Of a stretch of 64,000 nt of DNA, positions 1 through 9,081 are shown piece after piece. The stretch is taken from the NCBI RefSeq assembly GCF_001006005.1, contig NZ_CP011254.1, positions 3,782,001 through 3,846,000 on the forward strand, in the 5' to 3' direction. The stretch is from Serratia fonticola (GTDB lineage: Bacteria; Pseudomonadota; Gammaproteobacteria; Enterobacterales; Enterobacteriaceae). The notes beneath the pieces are model-generated. The model was given only the letters and a program-made list of their open reading frames with translations, had not been told where the DNA came from and did no database searches. The number at the start of each line of letters is the position of its first letter. Positions within the stretch are counted from its first letter, which is position 1. The position numbers and the translations under genes were made by a program.

Positions 1-5
1 ATGAG

Positions 6-722
6 TTAAAAGTATTCAGCAGCAAGCAGCTGATTTAAATCGTTGATGCTGGATTCCTGCCACAACTTCCCCTGCAGTGCATAGTAAGGCATTTCGTCCA
101 GCCATTTTTTTTGTTCGTGCGTTTCAACTCCTTCGATAATCACCCGGTAATGATTCAGGTGAAAAAAACGCAACAATGCGCGCATCAACCCCTCACCGCC
201 GGGCTTTTTCATAAAGTCCCACAGCAGTTGTCGATCGAGTTTAACGAAGCGGAAACGGCTGTTATACAAGGCGGAAAACCCGGCATAGCCAGAACCAAAA
301 TCATCGAGCCAAAATGAATAATTATTCAGAGAGGGGTCGTTATGGACGCGGTTTTTTACCAGCCTGCTGGCGTTTTCGTTGATTTCGAAATGCAGACAAT
401 TCATCGCGCGGATTTTATCGGCCAACGCACCGTTTGCCAGCGCCTGCAGCGAATGGTCGTCGACATTGATGGTGGCAATGATTTGGTGTTGTTGAAACCA
501 GTCACGGTATTTTTCTATCAATTCAATTTGTTGATGCAGGATCTCGACGCGGGTTTCCCTGTCGGCCTGCTGAAAGAATTGTTCTGGAGAGAAATGCGCA
601 AATTCGCTATCGAAAGAGAAGCGCGATAAACATTCAACGGCCAGCAGTTGCCCAGATTTGGCAAACATAGGCTGGAAAACATAATTAATGCCGTTATTTT
701 TATCGTTAAAAGCGCTGCGCAT
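6..722 (-). CDS. EAL-domain c-di-GMP phosphodiesterase (MrkJ/YhjH-like)
   Basis: A 238-residue protein that is a stand-alone EAL domain with no sensor or membrane segment. It probably hydrolyses cyclic di-GMP to pGpG in the cytoplasm. The signature reads E-C-L (E30) instead of E-A-L. The other expected catalytic or metal-binding positions look intact: N86 in INVD, E113 in FEIN, D140-D141 in LDDFGSG, K161, E197/E200 in EGVE, and Q217-G218. Activity is therefore likely. AAGGA lies 8 bases before the ATG. The gene is divergent from a fimbrial operon, and its length and position recall Klebsiella MrkJ beside mrkABCDF, where lowering c-di-GMP represses fimbriae. A role in switching the neighbouring pili off is inferred from position only. 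Confidence 0.88.
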   Translation of the reverse strand: MRSAFNDKNNGINYVFQPMFAKSGQLLAVECLSRFSFDSEFAHFSPEQFFQQADRETRVEILHQQIELIEKYRDWFQQHQIIATINVDDHSLQALANGALADKIRAMNCLHFEINENASRLVKNRVHNDPSLNNYSFWLDDFGSGYAGFSALYNSRFRFVKLDRQLLWDFMKKPGGEGLMRALLRFFHLNHYRVIIEGVETHEQKKWLDEMPYYALQGKLWQESSINDLNQLLAAEYF

Positions 723-1193
723 TTCTCAATCCTTTGATTTAAATTTATCTGTATGATTTTAAACAATAAACAAAGAAATAAATGGCTGTTTATTGGTAAT
801 AATCTTATTAAAGAAAGAATCATCTTACCTGGTGGTAAATTCCTCTAAAAGATTGAAATTTCAGAGGGAACACGCTTGCGTTCAAGATGGCTGAAAGCGC
901 ATTAACAGAGTTATATTCTGGTTTTTAGGCGTTTTATCGAATTTTTTGACCGATAAAGTTGACGAACTAAGATTATTACGAACTGGGTAAATCGTCAACA
1001 TCGATCGATATGTATTTGTTGATAGTTTTTTCCTATCATGAGGGGCGTTATGAATGTTTTAAACGATTTATCAATGAGAATGTTCTTGGACTATATTTCG
1101 CCGGGCAATGGATTCATCGGGCTTCATTCCTGACAGGGAGTAGCATCGTTGAATGTACTTAACGGATGTATTAATTCACCGAGAGTCGAAAAT
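723..1193. promoter_or_regulatory. AT-rich control region between EAL gene and fimbrial operon, with nested inverted repeats
   Basis: A 471-base non-coding stretch that must hold the divergent promoters. Two adjacent inverted repeats stand out: TTTATCG/CGATAAA at 933-939 and 951-957, followed directly by GTTGACGA/TCGTCAAC at 958-965 and 992-999. A further GTTGAT occurs at 1018. A TATCAA hexamer, the core reported for the c-di-GMP-responsive activator MrkH, occurs at 1069-1074, but six bases are weak evidence. I see no recombinase gene and no convincing pair of repeats for a fim-type invertible switch. Confidence 0.5.
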
Positions 1194-1751
1194 ATGAAAA
1201 TCTCTAAGCTGTCCGCTGTATTAGCACTGACTGTATGCGCCACCGCCATTCCTTCTCTTTCAGCACAGGCTGCCGATGGTACTATTACTTTCAACGGTAA
1301 AGTGACCGACCAGACCTGTACTATCAGCACCCCGGGTGGTAAAGATTTTACCGTTACTCTGCCAACCGTATCTTCTTCTACCCTGAATGCAGTTAGCGCT
1401 ACTGCGGGCCGTACTCCATTCGCAATCAACCTGACCAAATGCTCTAAAGGCCAGGTAGCAACCTATTTCGAACCAGGTTCAACCGTTGATTTCAAAACGG
1501 GTCGTTTGAATAACCAAACCAAAACCAACGCCGCGACCAACGTGCAAATCCAGCTGCTGGGTAGCAACAACCAGTTCCTGCCAATTCTGGCTGCTACCAA
1601 CAACGGCGCACAGGCCAACTCCCAGTGGGTTACCGTTGCCAATGAAGGTGATTCAGCTGACCTGAACTACTATGCGGAATATTTCGCAACCGCAGCGGCG
1701 GGCGCTGGTGATGTGACCTCAAACGTACAATACACCATCATCTACCAATAA
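1194..1751 (+). CDS. Major fimbrial subunit (MrkA/FimA-type pilin)
   Basis: A 185-residue pilin. An N-terminal signal peptide ends near AQA (about residue 27). The mature part has the usual chaperone-usher subunit layout: a short donor strand (GTITFNGKV), a disulphide pair in TDQTCTIS and NLTKCSKG, and the C-terminal aromatic-terminated strand VQYTIIYQ recognised by the chaperone. The start is placed at the ATG following GAGAG at 1181; a TTG 45 bases upstream would put extra residues before the signal peptide. It is the first gene of a four-gene operon and is separated from the chaperone gene by about 170 bases, as is common where the pilin must be made in excess. It resembles MrkA most closely, but I cannot fix the clade. 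Confidence 0.9.
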   Translation: MKISKLSAVLALTVCATAIPSLSAQAADGTITFNGKVTDQTCTISTPGGKDFTVTLPTVSSSTLNAVSATAGRTPFAINLTKCSKGQVATYFEPGSTVDFKTGRLNNQTKTNAATNVQIQLLGSNNQFLPILAATNNGAQANSQWVTVANEGDSADLNYYAEYFATAAAGAGDVTSNVQYTIIYQ

Positions 1752-1920
1752 GTTATTACCCGTCCCTTTTCTAGTTAAATGTTGTTTCCTCCCTGTGACC
1801 TTTCGGGGCGATTTTTTTCGCCCTGATAGCCTCTAATTTCAGGGAGTGAAAATCATCGGGTATTTATTCTGGCGGGTGGAAACTTTTCCCCCGCTGTATT
1901 TCTATAGTAGTGATATTAAA

Positions 1921-2652
1921 ATGAAAAAATCGTTTAAGAAATACAGCGTATTGCTGATGGCCGTGCTTTTCAGCAGCAGCGCTTTTGCCAGCGTTATTGT
2001 GAACGGCACACGCGTTATTTATCCGGCCAAACAGCGGGAAGTGACCGTCCAACTATCCAACAATGGGACCGCCCCGGCGCTGGTCCAGGCCTGGATCGAT
2101 GAGGGCAACGCCGAAACGACGCCAGAAAACAGCAAGGCTCCTTTTATTATTTCGCCTCCGATCAGCCGTATTGAGCCCAACGGCGGCCAGGCGCTGCGCG
2201 TTTCGCTGACCACTACGGCGTTGACGCAAGACAAAGAATCTCTGTTCTGGTTGAACGTGCTGGAAATTCCCCCTGCACCAACCGGAGCAGCTGCCGACAC
2301 CACGCCAGAAAACTTCCTGCAGGTGGCCTTCAGAACCCGTGTGAAGTTGTTCTATCGCCCGCAAGGCCTGAGCGGCGTAGCCAATGACGCGCCAGAAAAA
2401 CTGCAGTGGAGCTTCGTGGCGGGCGGTGTGAAAGTGAAAAATCCCACGCCGTTTTATGTCTCCTTCACCGAAATCAATGCCGTTGCCAATCGCAAGAAAG
2501 TCACGTTGGCACCGCATGGCGACATGCTGGCCCCTGGCCAGGAAAAAACGCTGGCCTTTACCGGTGACAGTTCGCGGATCGCTGATATTGAGTACACCAC
2601 CATCAATGACTTTGGTGGCCGGGTTCAACGCAGCAAAAATCAGCAAAAGTAA
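1921..2652 (+). CDS. Periplasmic fimbrial chaperone (PapD/MrkB family)
   Basis: A 243-residue periplasmic chaperone. Its signal peptide MKKSFKKYSVLLMAVLFSSS..AFA is followed by the N-terminal PapD-like immunoglobulin domain (VIVNGTRVIYPAKQREVTVQLSN) and the conserved FWLNVLEIPP segment, which donates the G1 strand to subunits. The C-terminal domain ends with the YTTINDFGG motif typical of the family. It stabilises pilins in the periplasm and delivers them to the usher encoded next. An upstream in-frame GTG at 1846 would add 25 residues before the signal peptide and is rejected, although no strong ribosome-binding site precedes the chosen ATG. Confidence 0.93.
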   Translation: MKKSFKKYSVLLMAVLFSSSAFASVIVNGTRVIYPAKQREVTVQLSNNGTAPALVQAWIDEGNAETTPENSKAPFIISPPISRIEPNGGQALRVSLTTTALTQDKESLFWLNVLEIPPAPTGAAADTTPENFLQVAFRTRVKLFYRPQGLSGVANDAPEKLQWSFVAGGVKVKNPTPFYVSFTEINAVANRKKVTLAPHGDMLAPGQEKTLAFTGDSSRIADIEYTTINDFGGRVQRSKNQQK

Positions 2653-2720
2653 CTCCTGGAAAGCCCCATGCCGCGAGGTGAAGTCAGCCGGCGGGGACGC
2701 TTAATTTGGTAAAGGAATGC

Positions 2721-5285
2721 ATGGATATGAACGAGTTACCTATCTCTTCCGCCGTAAAGTCGGCACTTTTCAATTACAGATCCATCCTGCTGTTGACCGG
2801 TAGTGCCCTTTGCCTGACCACCCCGGCATTTTCGCTGGCAGCGGCTCAAAACGATGCCAACCAGGCCGCTGCACCGGTCGAAGCCACTTTCAACAGCAAT
2901 TTCCTGGTTGGCCAGGCGCAGGGCGTGGATCTTTCGCGCTTTCGTGATGGCAACCCGGTATTGGCGGGGAAATATTCTCTGGATGTTTACGTCAACGGGG
3001 AATGGAAGGGCAAAAAGAACATCGAATTCAAGAGCGTGCCGGGTAAAGACAGTGCCGATACCTGCTTTAGCCTGCTGTCTCTGGAAGAGTTTGGCGTCGA
3101 TACTGCGGCAATGGGTAGCGATCCGGCGGTGACGACCAGCAGCTGCAAGCCGCTGGGGGAATGGGTGCCGGAAGCGTCTTACCGCCTCAATACCAGCACC
3201 TTGCGTATGGATGTCAGCGTTCCCCAGGTCGCGCTGCGCCGTACCGCACGTGGTTATGTCGATCCGAAATTCTGGGATCGCGGCATCACCGCTGGTTTTC
3301 TGTCCTATAACTTCAACGCCTTTAATTCGCACAGCTCCAATTCCGGTGGCAACTCGGACTCGACCAACGCTTATCTGACGATGAACGCCGGGGTGAACAT
3401 TGCCGGTTGGCAGCTGCGCCATGACTCTAACGTGAACTGGCGTAGTCAGGAAAGCACCCATTGGCAGAACACGGCCACCTATGCACAGCGTGCCATTCCG
3501 GCTGTGCGCGGTATGCTGACCTTGGGAGATGCCTTTACCAGCGGGGATTTCTTTGATTCGATCGGTTTTCGCGGTGCGCAACTGAGCTCCGACGATCGCA
3601 TGCTGCCGGACTCCCTTAACGGCTATGCACCCGTGGTGCGCGGTGTGGCACAAAGCAACGCCTTGGTGGAAGTTCGCCAGAACAACCAGTTGATCTATCA
3701 AACCACCGTAGCGCCGGGCGAGTTCGTGATTAACGATCTGTTCCCTACCGGCTACGGCGGCGATCTGGACGTCACGGTCAATGAGGCCGACGGTTCCGTG
3801 CGCCAGTTCAGTGTTCCCTATGCTTCGGTGGCACAGATGTTGCGCCCGGGGATCCAGCGCTATGCGTTAACTGCTGGCCAAGTTCGCGATGATAATTTAC
3901 ATACTAAGCCCGAGATGTTCCAGGCGACTTATCAGCGCGGGTTTACCAATATTCTGACCGGTTACACCGGGGCGACCGTGAGTGACGGTTACAGTGCAGT
4001 GCTGCTGGGGAGTGCGGTGGCAACACCGTTGGGGGCTTTTGCCGTCGACGTGACTCAGGCTAACACCCGCCTGAAACAGGGTGATATGTCCGGCCAGAGC
4101 TACAAGATCAGCTATAGCAAACTGATGTCGGAAACCAATACCAACTTCACCATTGCGGCCTATCGCTACTCGACTTCCGGCTATCTGTCACTGCGTGATG
4201 CGGTGTATGCCCGTGATAATGAGAGCCGGGGCTTAAGTGCCGATGCGGTTAACCGCCAGCGCAGTGAATATCAGCTCACGCTGAACCAGGGGCTGGGTGC
4301 CAATCTGGGATCGCTGTATATCACCGGTTCGGTGCGCGATTACTGGAACCGTGGCGGTACCTCCAAACAGTATCAGGTGGGTTACAACAACTTCATTGGC
4401 CGAGTTACTTACGGTTTGTCCGCCATGCGTACCACCGATACTTATAACCACGATGAAACCCGTTACTTCCTGAACTTCTCGATCCCATTCAACATTGGCT
4501 CGCAAAACATCAGCCTGAACAGCGCACTGGCCTACAACGACCAAGGCTACGACAGCAGCCGCATCGGGATTAACGGCTCCACTGGGGAGGATAACAACAT
4601 CAGCTACAGCGCCACTTTGGCTAACGACCAAAGCGGTGGGACCAACACCAGTGTGAATGGGGAATATCGCAGTCGTTTCGCTACCATGAACGGTTCTTAC
4701 AGCTATGGCCGCGATTTCCGCCAGTCGTCCATTGGGGCTTCCGGCAGCATTGTGGCCCATAGCGGTGGCGTGACCATGACGCCTCAGCGTGGCCAGACCA
4801 TGGTATTGGTTGAAGCGCCGGATGCCGCAGGGGCGATTGTTACCAACTCTCCTGGGGTGCGAATCGATGATAACGGCTATGCAGTGGTGCCTTATGTTGC
4901 CCCATACCGCATGACCAACGTCACGCTGGATCCTAACGGCATGTCACGCGATGTTGAGCTTGAAAGCAGCAGCCAGCAGGTAGCGCCTTATGCCGGTGCG
5001 ATTGCCAAGCTGGAGTTCAAGACCATCAAAGGTCAGGCGCTGATTATTCATGCGCTGGGCCCGAACAACACGGCATTACCTTTTGGTGCCGAAGTATTGG
5101 ATACCCGTAACCAGGTGATCGGGATCGTCGGCCAGGGCAGCCGCATCTATCTGCGTACCGAAGCGTTACAGGGGCTGCTATTGGTGAAATGGGGTACTCA
5201 GCCGACACAACAGTGTGCCGTGAACTACCAGGCCAAAACACAAAACAGCACTGATTACGAAATTATCGAGGCGAGCTGCAAATGA
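2721..5285 (+). CDS. Outer-membrane fimbrial usher (FimD/MrkC family)
   Basis: An 854-residue usher forming the outer-membrane secretion pore and assembly platform for the pilus. After an extended signal region, the N-terminal chaperone-binding domain starts at FNSNFLVG. The beta-barrel follows, with the conserved plug region containing VRGVAQSNALVEVRQNNQLIY and the APGEFVINDLFPTGYGGDLDV signature. Two C-terminal plug-like domains close the protein, including a cysteine pair near the end (QQCAVNY..EASCK). The TTG at 2706 is a less likely start than the ATG at 2721 (AAAGGA just upstream); the ATG at 2727 is also possible. The stop overlaps the adhesin start by four bases (ATGA), implying translational coupling. 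Confidence 0.95.
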   Translation: MDMNELPISSAVKSALFNYRSILLLTGSALCLTTPAFSLAAAQNDANQAAAPVEATFNSNFLVGQAQGVDLSRFRDGNPVLAGKYSLDVYVNGEWKGKKNIEFKSVPGKDSADTCFSLLSLEEFGVDTAAMGSDPAVTTSSCKPLGEWVPEASYRLNTSTLRMDVSVPQVALRRTARGYVDPKFWDRGITAGFLSYNFNAFNSHSSNSGGNSDSTNAYLTMNAGVNIAGWQLRHDSNVNWRSQESTHWQNTATYAQRAIPAVRGMLTLGDAFTSGDFFDSIGFRGAQLSSDDRMLPDSLNGYAPVVRGVAQSNALVEVRQNNQLIYQTTVAPGEFVINDLFPTGYGGDLDVTVNEADGSVRQFSVPYASVAQMLRPGIQRYALTAGQVRDDNLHTKPEMFQATYQRGFTNILTGYTGATVSDGYSAVLLGSAVATPLGAFAVDVTQANTRLKQGDMSGQSYKISYSKLMSETNTNFTIAAYRYSTSGYLSLRDAVYARDNESRGLSADAVNRQRSEYQLTLNQGLGANLGSLYITGSVRDYWNRGGTSKQYQVGYNNFIGRVTYGLSAMRTTDTYNHDETRYFLNFSIPFNIGSQNISLNSALAYNDQGYDSSRIGINGSTGEDNNISYSATLANDQSGGTNTSVNGEYRSRFATMNGSYSYGRDFRQSSIGASGSIVAHSGGVTMTPQRGQTMVLVEAPDAAGAIVTNSPGVRIDDNGYAVVPYVAPYRMTNVTLDPNGMSRDVELESSSQQVAPYAGAIAKLEFKTIKGQALIIHALGPNNTALPFGAEVLDTRNQVIGIVGQGSRIYLRTEALQGLLLVKWGTQPTQQCAVNYQAKTQNSTDYEIIEASCK

Positions 5286-6313
5286 TCAACGTTATCCATA
5301 AATTCACCGCCATGCGCCAGCACCCTAAACAAGCCATGTTGTTTTTGTTACTGATGATGGCCGGGCAACAGGCATATGCTCAATGTCGGGTTAACACGAC
5401 CAGGCCGCAGGACATCATTATGAACGTCGGCAGAGTATTGATTACGCCGAATACCAAGGTGGGCGATATCTTGGCCACCGGCAAGTTCGATATCCGCCGG
5501 GATGACAATATTTCTTGCAGCGGTAATAGCACGTTGTACGGTCGCATTTTACAAGGCGGCCCGAGTTCCATCAGCGACAAAATCTGGACCACCAACGTGC
5601 CGGGCGTGGGGCTGCGGCTCTATCGCCAGATCGGTACGCAGGAAGGTGCCTATTATCCGCACGAGATCTATCGTAACGGCAGGGTGTATCTGGCTGAGGG
5701 GTATTTTGTGGTTGAGGTGATCAAAATTGCCCAGAATACCGGTACCGGCTCGTTAGCCCCCGGGCAGTATTCTTCTTACTATGCGGATGGGACGGGTCCT
5801 TCAAGACCGATCCTGATCTCCCACGTGTTGGCGAACAGTATCACCATTGTCACCTCGTCCTGTTCGGTGGACGCCGGTTCCAAAAACAAGGTGATCAACC
5901 TGAGTACGGTGGCTACTGCGGCGTTTAAAGGCGTGGGCAGTACCGCTGCAGAGCAGGACTTTTCGATTAACATCAACTGTGTGGGGGGGACGGGGACGGA
6001 ACTGTTACCTGGCGGCACAGGGGAAGGGCTGGTGAACGTACGTTTTGACTATACCCGCGATGCCTCGAATGCACCGGGCGTGCTCCAGCCGGTACAGGAT
6101 AGCAATGCTGCCAGCGGCGTCGGTGTCCAACTGCTGACCGGCAATAACTCAACGCCAATCACTAGCGGCACGGCGGTGTATGCCGGGCATACCATTGCCA
6201 ACCAGACCAATACCATCACCTTGCCGCTCAAGGCGCGTTACTATCAGACCGCAGCGAAAATGAAGGGCGGCACCATCAAGTCGATTGCCACCTTTACCCT
6301 CGAATATAACTGA
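5282..6313 (+). CDS. Fimbrial tip adhesin (MrkD-like two-domain adhesin)
   Basis: A 343-residue exported protein, about twice the length of a pilin, in the last position of the operon. A signal peptide ends at AYA (about residue 33). The N-terminal half (CRVNTTRPQD to about residue 190) has no pilin features and should be the lectin or receptor domain. The C-terminal half begins at SSCSVDAGSKNKVINLSTV, has the pilin cysteine pair, and ends with FTLEYN as the chaperone-binding strand. This is the layout of two-domain tip adhesins such as MrkD or FimH. The ligand cannot be predicted. There is no separate minor-subunit gene (MrkF equivalent), so the operon is a minimal four-gene type. Confidence 0.88.
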   Translation: MINVIHKFTAMRQHPKQAMLFLLLMMAGQQAYAQCRVNTTRPQDIIMNVGRVLITPNTKVGDILATGKFDIRRDDNISCSGNSTLYGRILQGGPSSISDKIWTTNVPGVGLRLYRQIGTQEGAYYPHEIYRNGRVYLAEGYFVVEVIKIAQNTGTGSLAPGQYSSYYADGTGPSRPILISHVLANSITIVTSSCSVDAGSKNKVINLSTVATAAFKGVGSTAAEQDFSININCVGGTGTELLPGGTGEGLVNVRFDYTRDASNAPGVLQPVQDSNAASGVGVQLLTGNNSTPITSGTAVYAGHTIANQTNTITLPLKARYYQTAAKMKGGTIKSIATFTLEYN

Positions 6314-6336
6314 TAAGACGTCAGCCAGTTCAAGAC

Positions 6337-6356
6337 GGGCGCTGTATACAGCGTCC
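6337..6356. repeat. Degenerate copy of the R2 palindrome core after the adhesin gene
   Basis: A near-perfect palindrome GGGCGCTGTATACAGCGTCC lies 24 bases after the adhesin stop. It differs by one base from the core of the R2 copy upstream of folE (32711-32730). It could fold as a hairpin at the end of the fimbrial transcript, but no T tract follows. Confidence 0.5.
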
Positions 6357-6405
6357 ATTTACCAAACAATAAGGCCAATGGTTTTATACCCCGTTGGCCT
6401 GAGAC

Positions 6406-6547
6406 TGCTGACAAACCCTCACCGGGCTTACAATGTAGGGGCGCTGCATGCTGCGCCCGTCTGGATAATCAATGGGTTAGCAAATACTGGTAAAGATAGA
6501 TCCCGACCCATTCAGCAATATTGCCACTTTGTCATCAATCTGAGGCC
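6406..6547 (+). repeat. Dispersed repeat R2, copy 1 (long form)
   Basis: The core TGTAGGGGCGCTGCATGC..CTGCGCCCG starts at 6434. Recognisable similarity to the copy at 63386-63513 continues on both sides: ACAAACC-TCA-CCGG before the core, and GATAATCAATG-GTT and CATTCAGCA--ATTGCC-----GTCATCAA---GAGGCC after it. By hand about 38 of the first 45 core bases agree. It lies between convergent genes. Confidence 0.75.
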
Positions 6548-6576
6548 AATGGGTTTATATCCCGTTGGCCTTTTTT
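6544..6576 (+). terminator. Rho-independent terminator downstream of the fimbrial operon
   Basis: A 10-bp stem GGCCAATGGG / CCCGTTGGCC (one G-T pair) with loop TTTATAT is followed by TTTTTT at 6571-6576. A near copy of the same stem without the T tract occurs at 6373-6399. It lies between the convergent fimbrial operon and the AraC-family gene. Confidence 0.75.
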
Positions 6577-6580
6577 GCTT

Positions 6581-7024
6581 TTAACGCTGGCCGACCCAGT
6601 TGGTGCAGCCTTCGTCTACGCATTGGCGTTTGTACAGTGAATGCAGGCTCGGTGTGCTGTGCCGATAGCTGTGCTCTGAGGAGAGCGCCACTTCATCTTG
6701 CTGCGGCGTGCGGCGATAGACCGCCGGCGTTTCACCAAACTGCTTTTTAAAGGCCCGGGAAAATGAAGGCTGGGAATCAAAATGGAACTGCAGGGCGATA
6801 TCCAGAATGGGACGCGGCGTGGCGCGTAGTGCCTGTGCGGCCTTGGACAAACGGCGCTCGCGGATATAGCTGCCGAGCGCATGGCCAGTGGTACTGCGGA
6901 ACATACGTTGCAGATGCCATTTGGAGTAGCCAGATTTTGCTGCCACGTTATCCAGCAGCAGCGGTTGATCCAGGTGGTTTTCGATCCAGTTCAGCAAGTC
7001 GTGAATGATATTGGCGCGATCCAT
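6581..7024 (-). CDS. AraC/XylS-family regulator, MarA/SoxS/Rob subgroup
   Basis: A 147-residue transcription factor made of one AraC-type double helix-turn-helix domain (about residues 5-107: VAAKSGYSKWHLQRMF, then RPILDIALQFHFDSQPSFSRAF and FGETPAVYRR). The match is closest to the DNA-binding half of Rob, but the large Rob C-terminal domain is absent, so it is built like MarA, SoxS or RamA. Relatives activate efflux pumps, superoxide defences and porin down-regulation through marboxes. Unusually for the short members, it carries a 40-residue tail with a CVDEGC cysteine motif that could be a redox or metal switch (inference). GGAG precedes the ATG. No pump genes are adjacent. Confidence 0.88.
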   Translation of the reverse strand: MDRANIIHDLLNWIENHLDQPLLLDNVAAKSGYSKWHLQRMFRSTTGHALGSYIRERRLSKAAQALRATPRPILDIALQFHFDSQPSFSRAFKKQFGETPAVYRRTPQQDEVALSSEHSYRHSTPSLHSLYKRQCVDEGCTNWVGQR

Positions 7025-7187
7025 TGGTTTAATTCTCCTGCAGCGACGACATTCGGGTCACAGTCAAATGGGACTTAATAATCCAAGTTTATTCTTTGAT
7101 AATAGGCGCGCCTTGGCGGTTACGCAAGGGTAAACTTGGATAATTGACGTGGCGAAAAATGCTCCGCAAGGGGTAGGGGTTTAGTTT

Positions 7188-7597
7188 CCCCTCACCCCAA
7201 CCCTCTCCCACAGGGAGAGGGAGCTGCCCGGTATCTCTGATGAGGCTGTGCTGCTCCGAAACGTGATGAGAAAGAAGATGGATGAAGTATTACGCAGAAA
7301 AATCAGCGAACTCGTTCGGTCTCCTCTCCTTTTGGGAGAGGGAGTTGTCCGGCGTCGCTGATGAGGCTGTGCTGCTCCGAAACGTGATGAGAAAGAAGAT
7401 GGAAGAAGTATTACGCAGAAAAATCAGCGAACTCGATCGGTCCCCTCTCCTTTTGGGAGAGGGAGTTGTCCGGCGTCGCTGATGAGGCTGTGCTGCTCTG
7501 GAACGTGATGAGAAAGAAGATGGATGAAGTATTACGCAGAAAAATCAGCGAACTCGATCGGTCCCCTCTCCTTTTGGGAGAGGGTTAGGGTGAGGGG
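7188..7597 (+). repeat. R1 palindrome-ended element, copy 1, with three tandem 121-bp cores
   Basis: Ends are CCCCTCACCCCAACCC on the left and GGGTTAGGGTGAGGGG on the right. The left end continues as the hairpin CCCTCTCCC-aca-GGGAGAGGG. The core GATGAGGCTGTGCTGCTC starts at 7239, 7360 and 7481, a period of 121 bp, and each unit ends in a partial end-hairpin (CCTCTCCTTTTGGGAGAGGG). It lies between the AraC-family gene and phoA and ends 14 bases beyond the phoA stop. Short reading frames inside it are artefacts. Confidence 0.9.
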
Positions 7598-7611
7598 AAT
7601 GAGCCTGTTAG

Positions 7612-9024
7612 TTACTTGATGTTCATGGCGTCGCGCATGGTGAAGAACAGATCGGTCTGATCGGTCAGCCCCACGATGTTGGCAGCATGTGGGCCATAAG
7701 CGGCAACGCGCAACTGAGTACCGGTATGGCCCTGGGAGCCTTCTTCCGAGTTGCCATAGCTGATGGTCATCACAGCGCCGTCCTTGGTGGTCAATGATTG
7801 GGTTATCCCCGGCGCCTTGGCCTTGGCGGCAATAATCTGGCTGGAGTGGGCGTGGTCGGCGGTGACGATCACCAGGGTATTACCATCGGCGCGGGCGAAC
7901 TCCAACGCTTTTTGTACTGCCTCATCCAGATCGACCGTTTCGCCAAACTGGCCGCATGGGTTGGCATCATGATCCTGTTTGTCGATGGACGCCCCTTCCA
8001 CCTGCAGGAAGAAACCGTTCGGGTTGTTCTTCAGCAGCTCGATGGCTTTCTCGGTCATCGCCGCCAGCGTTGGCACATTGGCGCCGCGTTCTGGATTATT
8101 CTCACAGGTTACCGCAGGCTGATCGAGATTACCGTGGTAGGACGCTTTCGGTCCCTTCCAGCGTACTGGCATATTGCCTGGCGCAAACAGGCCCAGTAGC
8201 GGCTTTTGCTGATTGGCGAGGTTAATCGCGTTCAGACTTTCGGCATCCTCCACCCATTGGTAGCCTAATGCGGCGGCCTGGGCTTTCAGCGTTTTCCCCT
8301 GCCATTCGCCGCTTTTCGCCAACTGAGCGAAGGATTTTGCCCCGCCGCCCAGCGTGACGTCGGCGCGGGTTTTAATCAACTGCTCGGTGATCGATCCATG
8401 CCCGCCGTTTTCTAACGCGTTGCTGGCACATTGCTCACTGGTCTCCTCTGGGCCGTAGCACTTGCGCGAGGTTACGTGCGAAACCAGTGCCGCCGGTGTG
8501 GCATCTTGCAGTTCCGCCGTGGAGACGTTGCCTGTGGCTTTACCTGCGGCCTTGGCCAGTTCCAGAATCGTCGGTTGATCTTTGCCATTCACATCCACGC
8601 CCAACGCGCCGTTATAGGTCTTGACGCCGGTAGCCCAAGCGGTGGCCGAGGCTGCAGAGTCGGTGACATAGTCCGGCTTATGGCTTTTCTTATCCAGCGA
8701 GTAGTGGGTGTATTGGCCGGTCAGCGGCAGGGCATCGATCCCTTTGAAGTAACCGCCTGCGCCTTCGGCATAGTTACGTGCGCCAGTGATTTCCGAATCG
8801 CCCATGCCGTCGCCGATCAGCAGGATCACGTTTTTAGCGGTTTTATTCGACAGCGACGCTTGCAGTGCAGCGGTTTGATCGCCTGCCAAACGGCGTGCAC
8901 CGCCGGGTTCGGTAATATCGCCACGAGCCGCGCGGTTGGTGGGTTGATTATTATCAGCGAGGGCGGTGGAACATAACAGAGCGGATAATACGGCACCGGC
9001 GATCAGGGAAACGGACTGCTGCAT
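7612..9024 (-). CDS. phoA: Periplasmic alkaline phosphatase
   Basis: A 470-residue homologue of E. coli PhoA (471 residues), similar along the whole length. It is exported through the signal peptide [20 protein letters not shown] and releases phosphate from phosphomonoesters in the periplasm. The nucleophile is the serine in VTDSAAS (S123), with metal ligands in IGDGMGDSE (D72), [15 protein letters not shown] and TADHAH. Cysteines in SRKCYGP, SEQCAS, VTCENN and NPCGQ correspond to the two structural disulphides. AAGGAG lies 7 bases before the ATG. Control by PhoB is indicated by the Pho box upstream. Confidence 0.98.
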   Translation of the reverse strand: MQQSVSLIAGAVLSALLCSTALADNNQPTNRAARGDITEPGGARRLAGDQTAALQASLSNKTAKNVILLIGDGMGDSEITGARNYAEGAGGYFKGIDALPLTGQYTHYSLDKKSHKPDYVTDSAASATAWATGVKTYNGALGVDVNGKDQPTILELAKAAGKATGNVSTAELQDATPAALVSHVTSRKCYGPEETSEQCASNALENGGHGSITEQLIKTRADVTLGGGAKSFAQLAKSGEWQGKTLKAQAAALGYQWVEDAESLNAINLANQQKPLLGLFAPGNMPVRWKGPKASYHGNLDQPAVTCENNPERGANVPTLAAMTEKAIELLKNNPNGFFLQVEGASIDKQDHDANPCGQFGETVDLDEAVQKALEFARADGNTLVIVTADHAHSSQIIAAKAKAPGITQSLTTKDGAVMTISYGNSEEGSQGHTGTQLRVAAYGPHAANIVGLTDQTDLFFTMRDAMNIK

Positions 9025-9081
9025 GGGTAGGGCTCCTTGTCGTAATACAAAAATAGGGTTGGCATTATTTTGTTACACGGG

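Noticed and set aside
723..1193. Fim-type invertible promoter switch
   Set aside because: The inverted repeats found are only about 20-40 bases apart, too close to bound an invertible segment, and there is no tyrosine recombinase gene in the window.
1846..1920. Upstream GTG start for the fimbrial chaperone
   Set aside because: It would place 25 residues before a normal signal peptide.
2736..3701. 321-codon open frame opposite the usher gene
   Set aside because: It is a shadow of a GC-rich coding strand with no recognisable protein features; the usher reading is strongly supported.
7282..7482. Small open frame in the R1 array, and similar frames at 39827-40087, 51824-52048 and 57528-57824
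   Set aside because: They are translations of the repeat itself (PHPNPLPxGEG-type peptides), lack ribosome-binding sites and differ with each copy.
7188..7597. Regularly spaced repeats that might be a CRISPR array
   Set aside because: The period is 121 bases with the whole unit repeated; there are no unique spacers and no cas genes.
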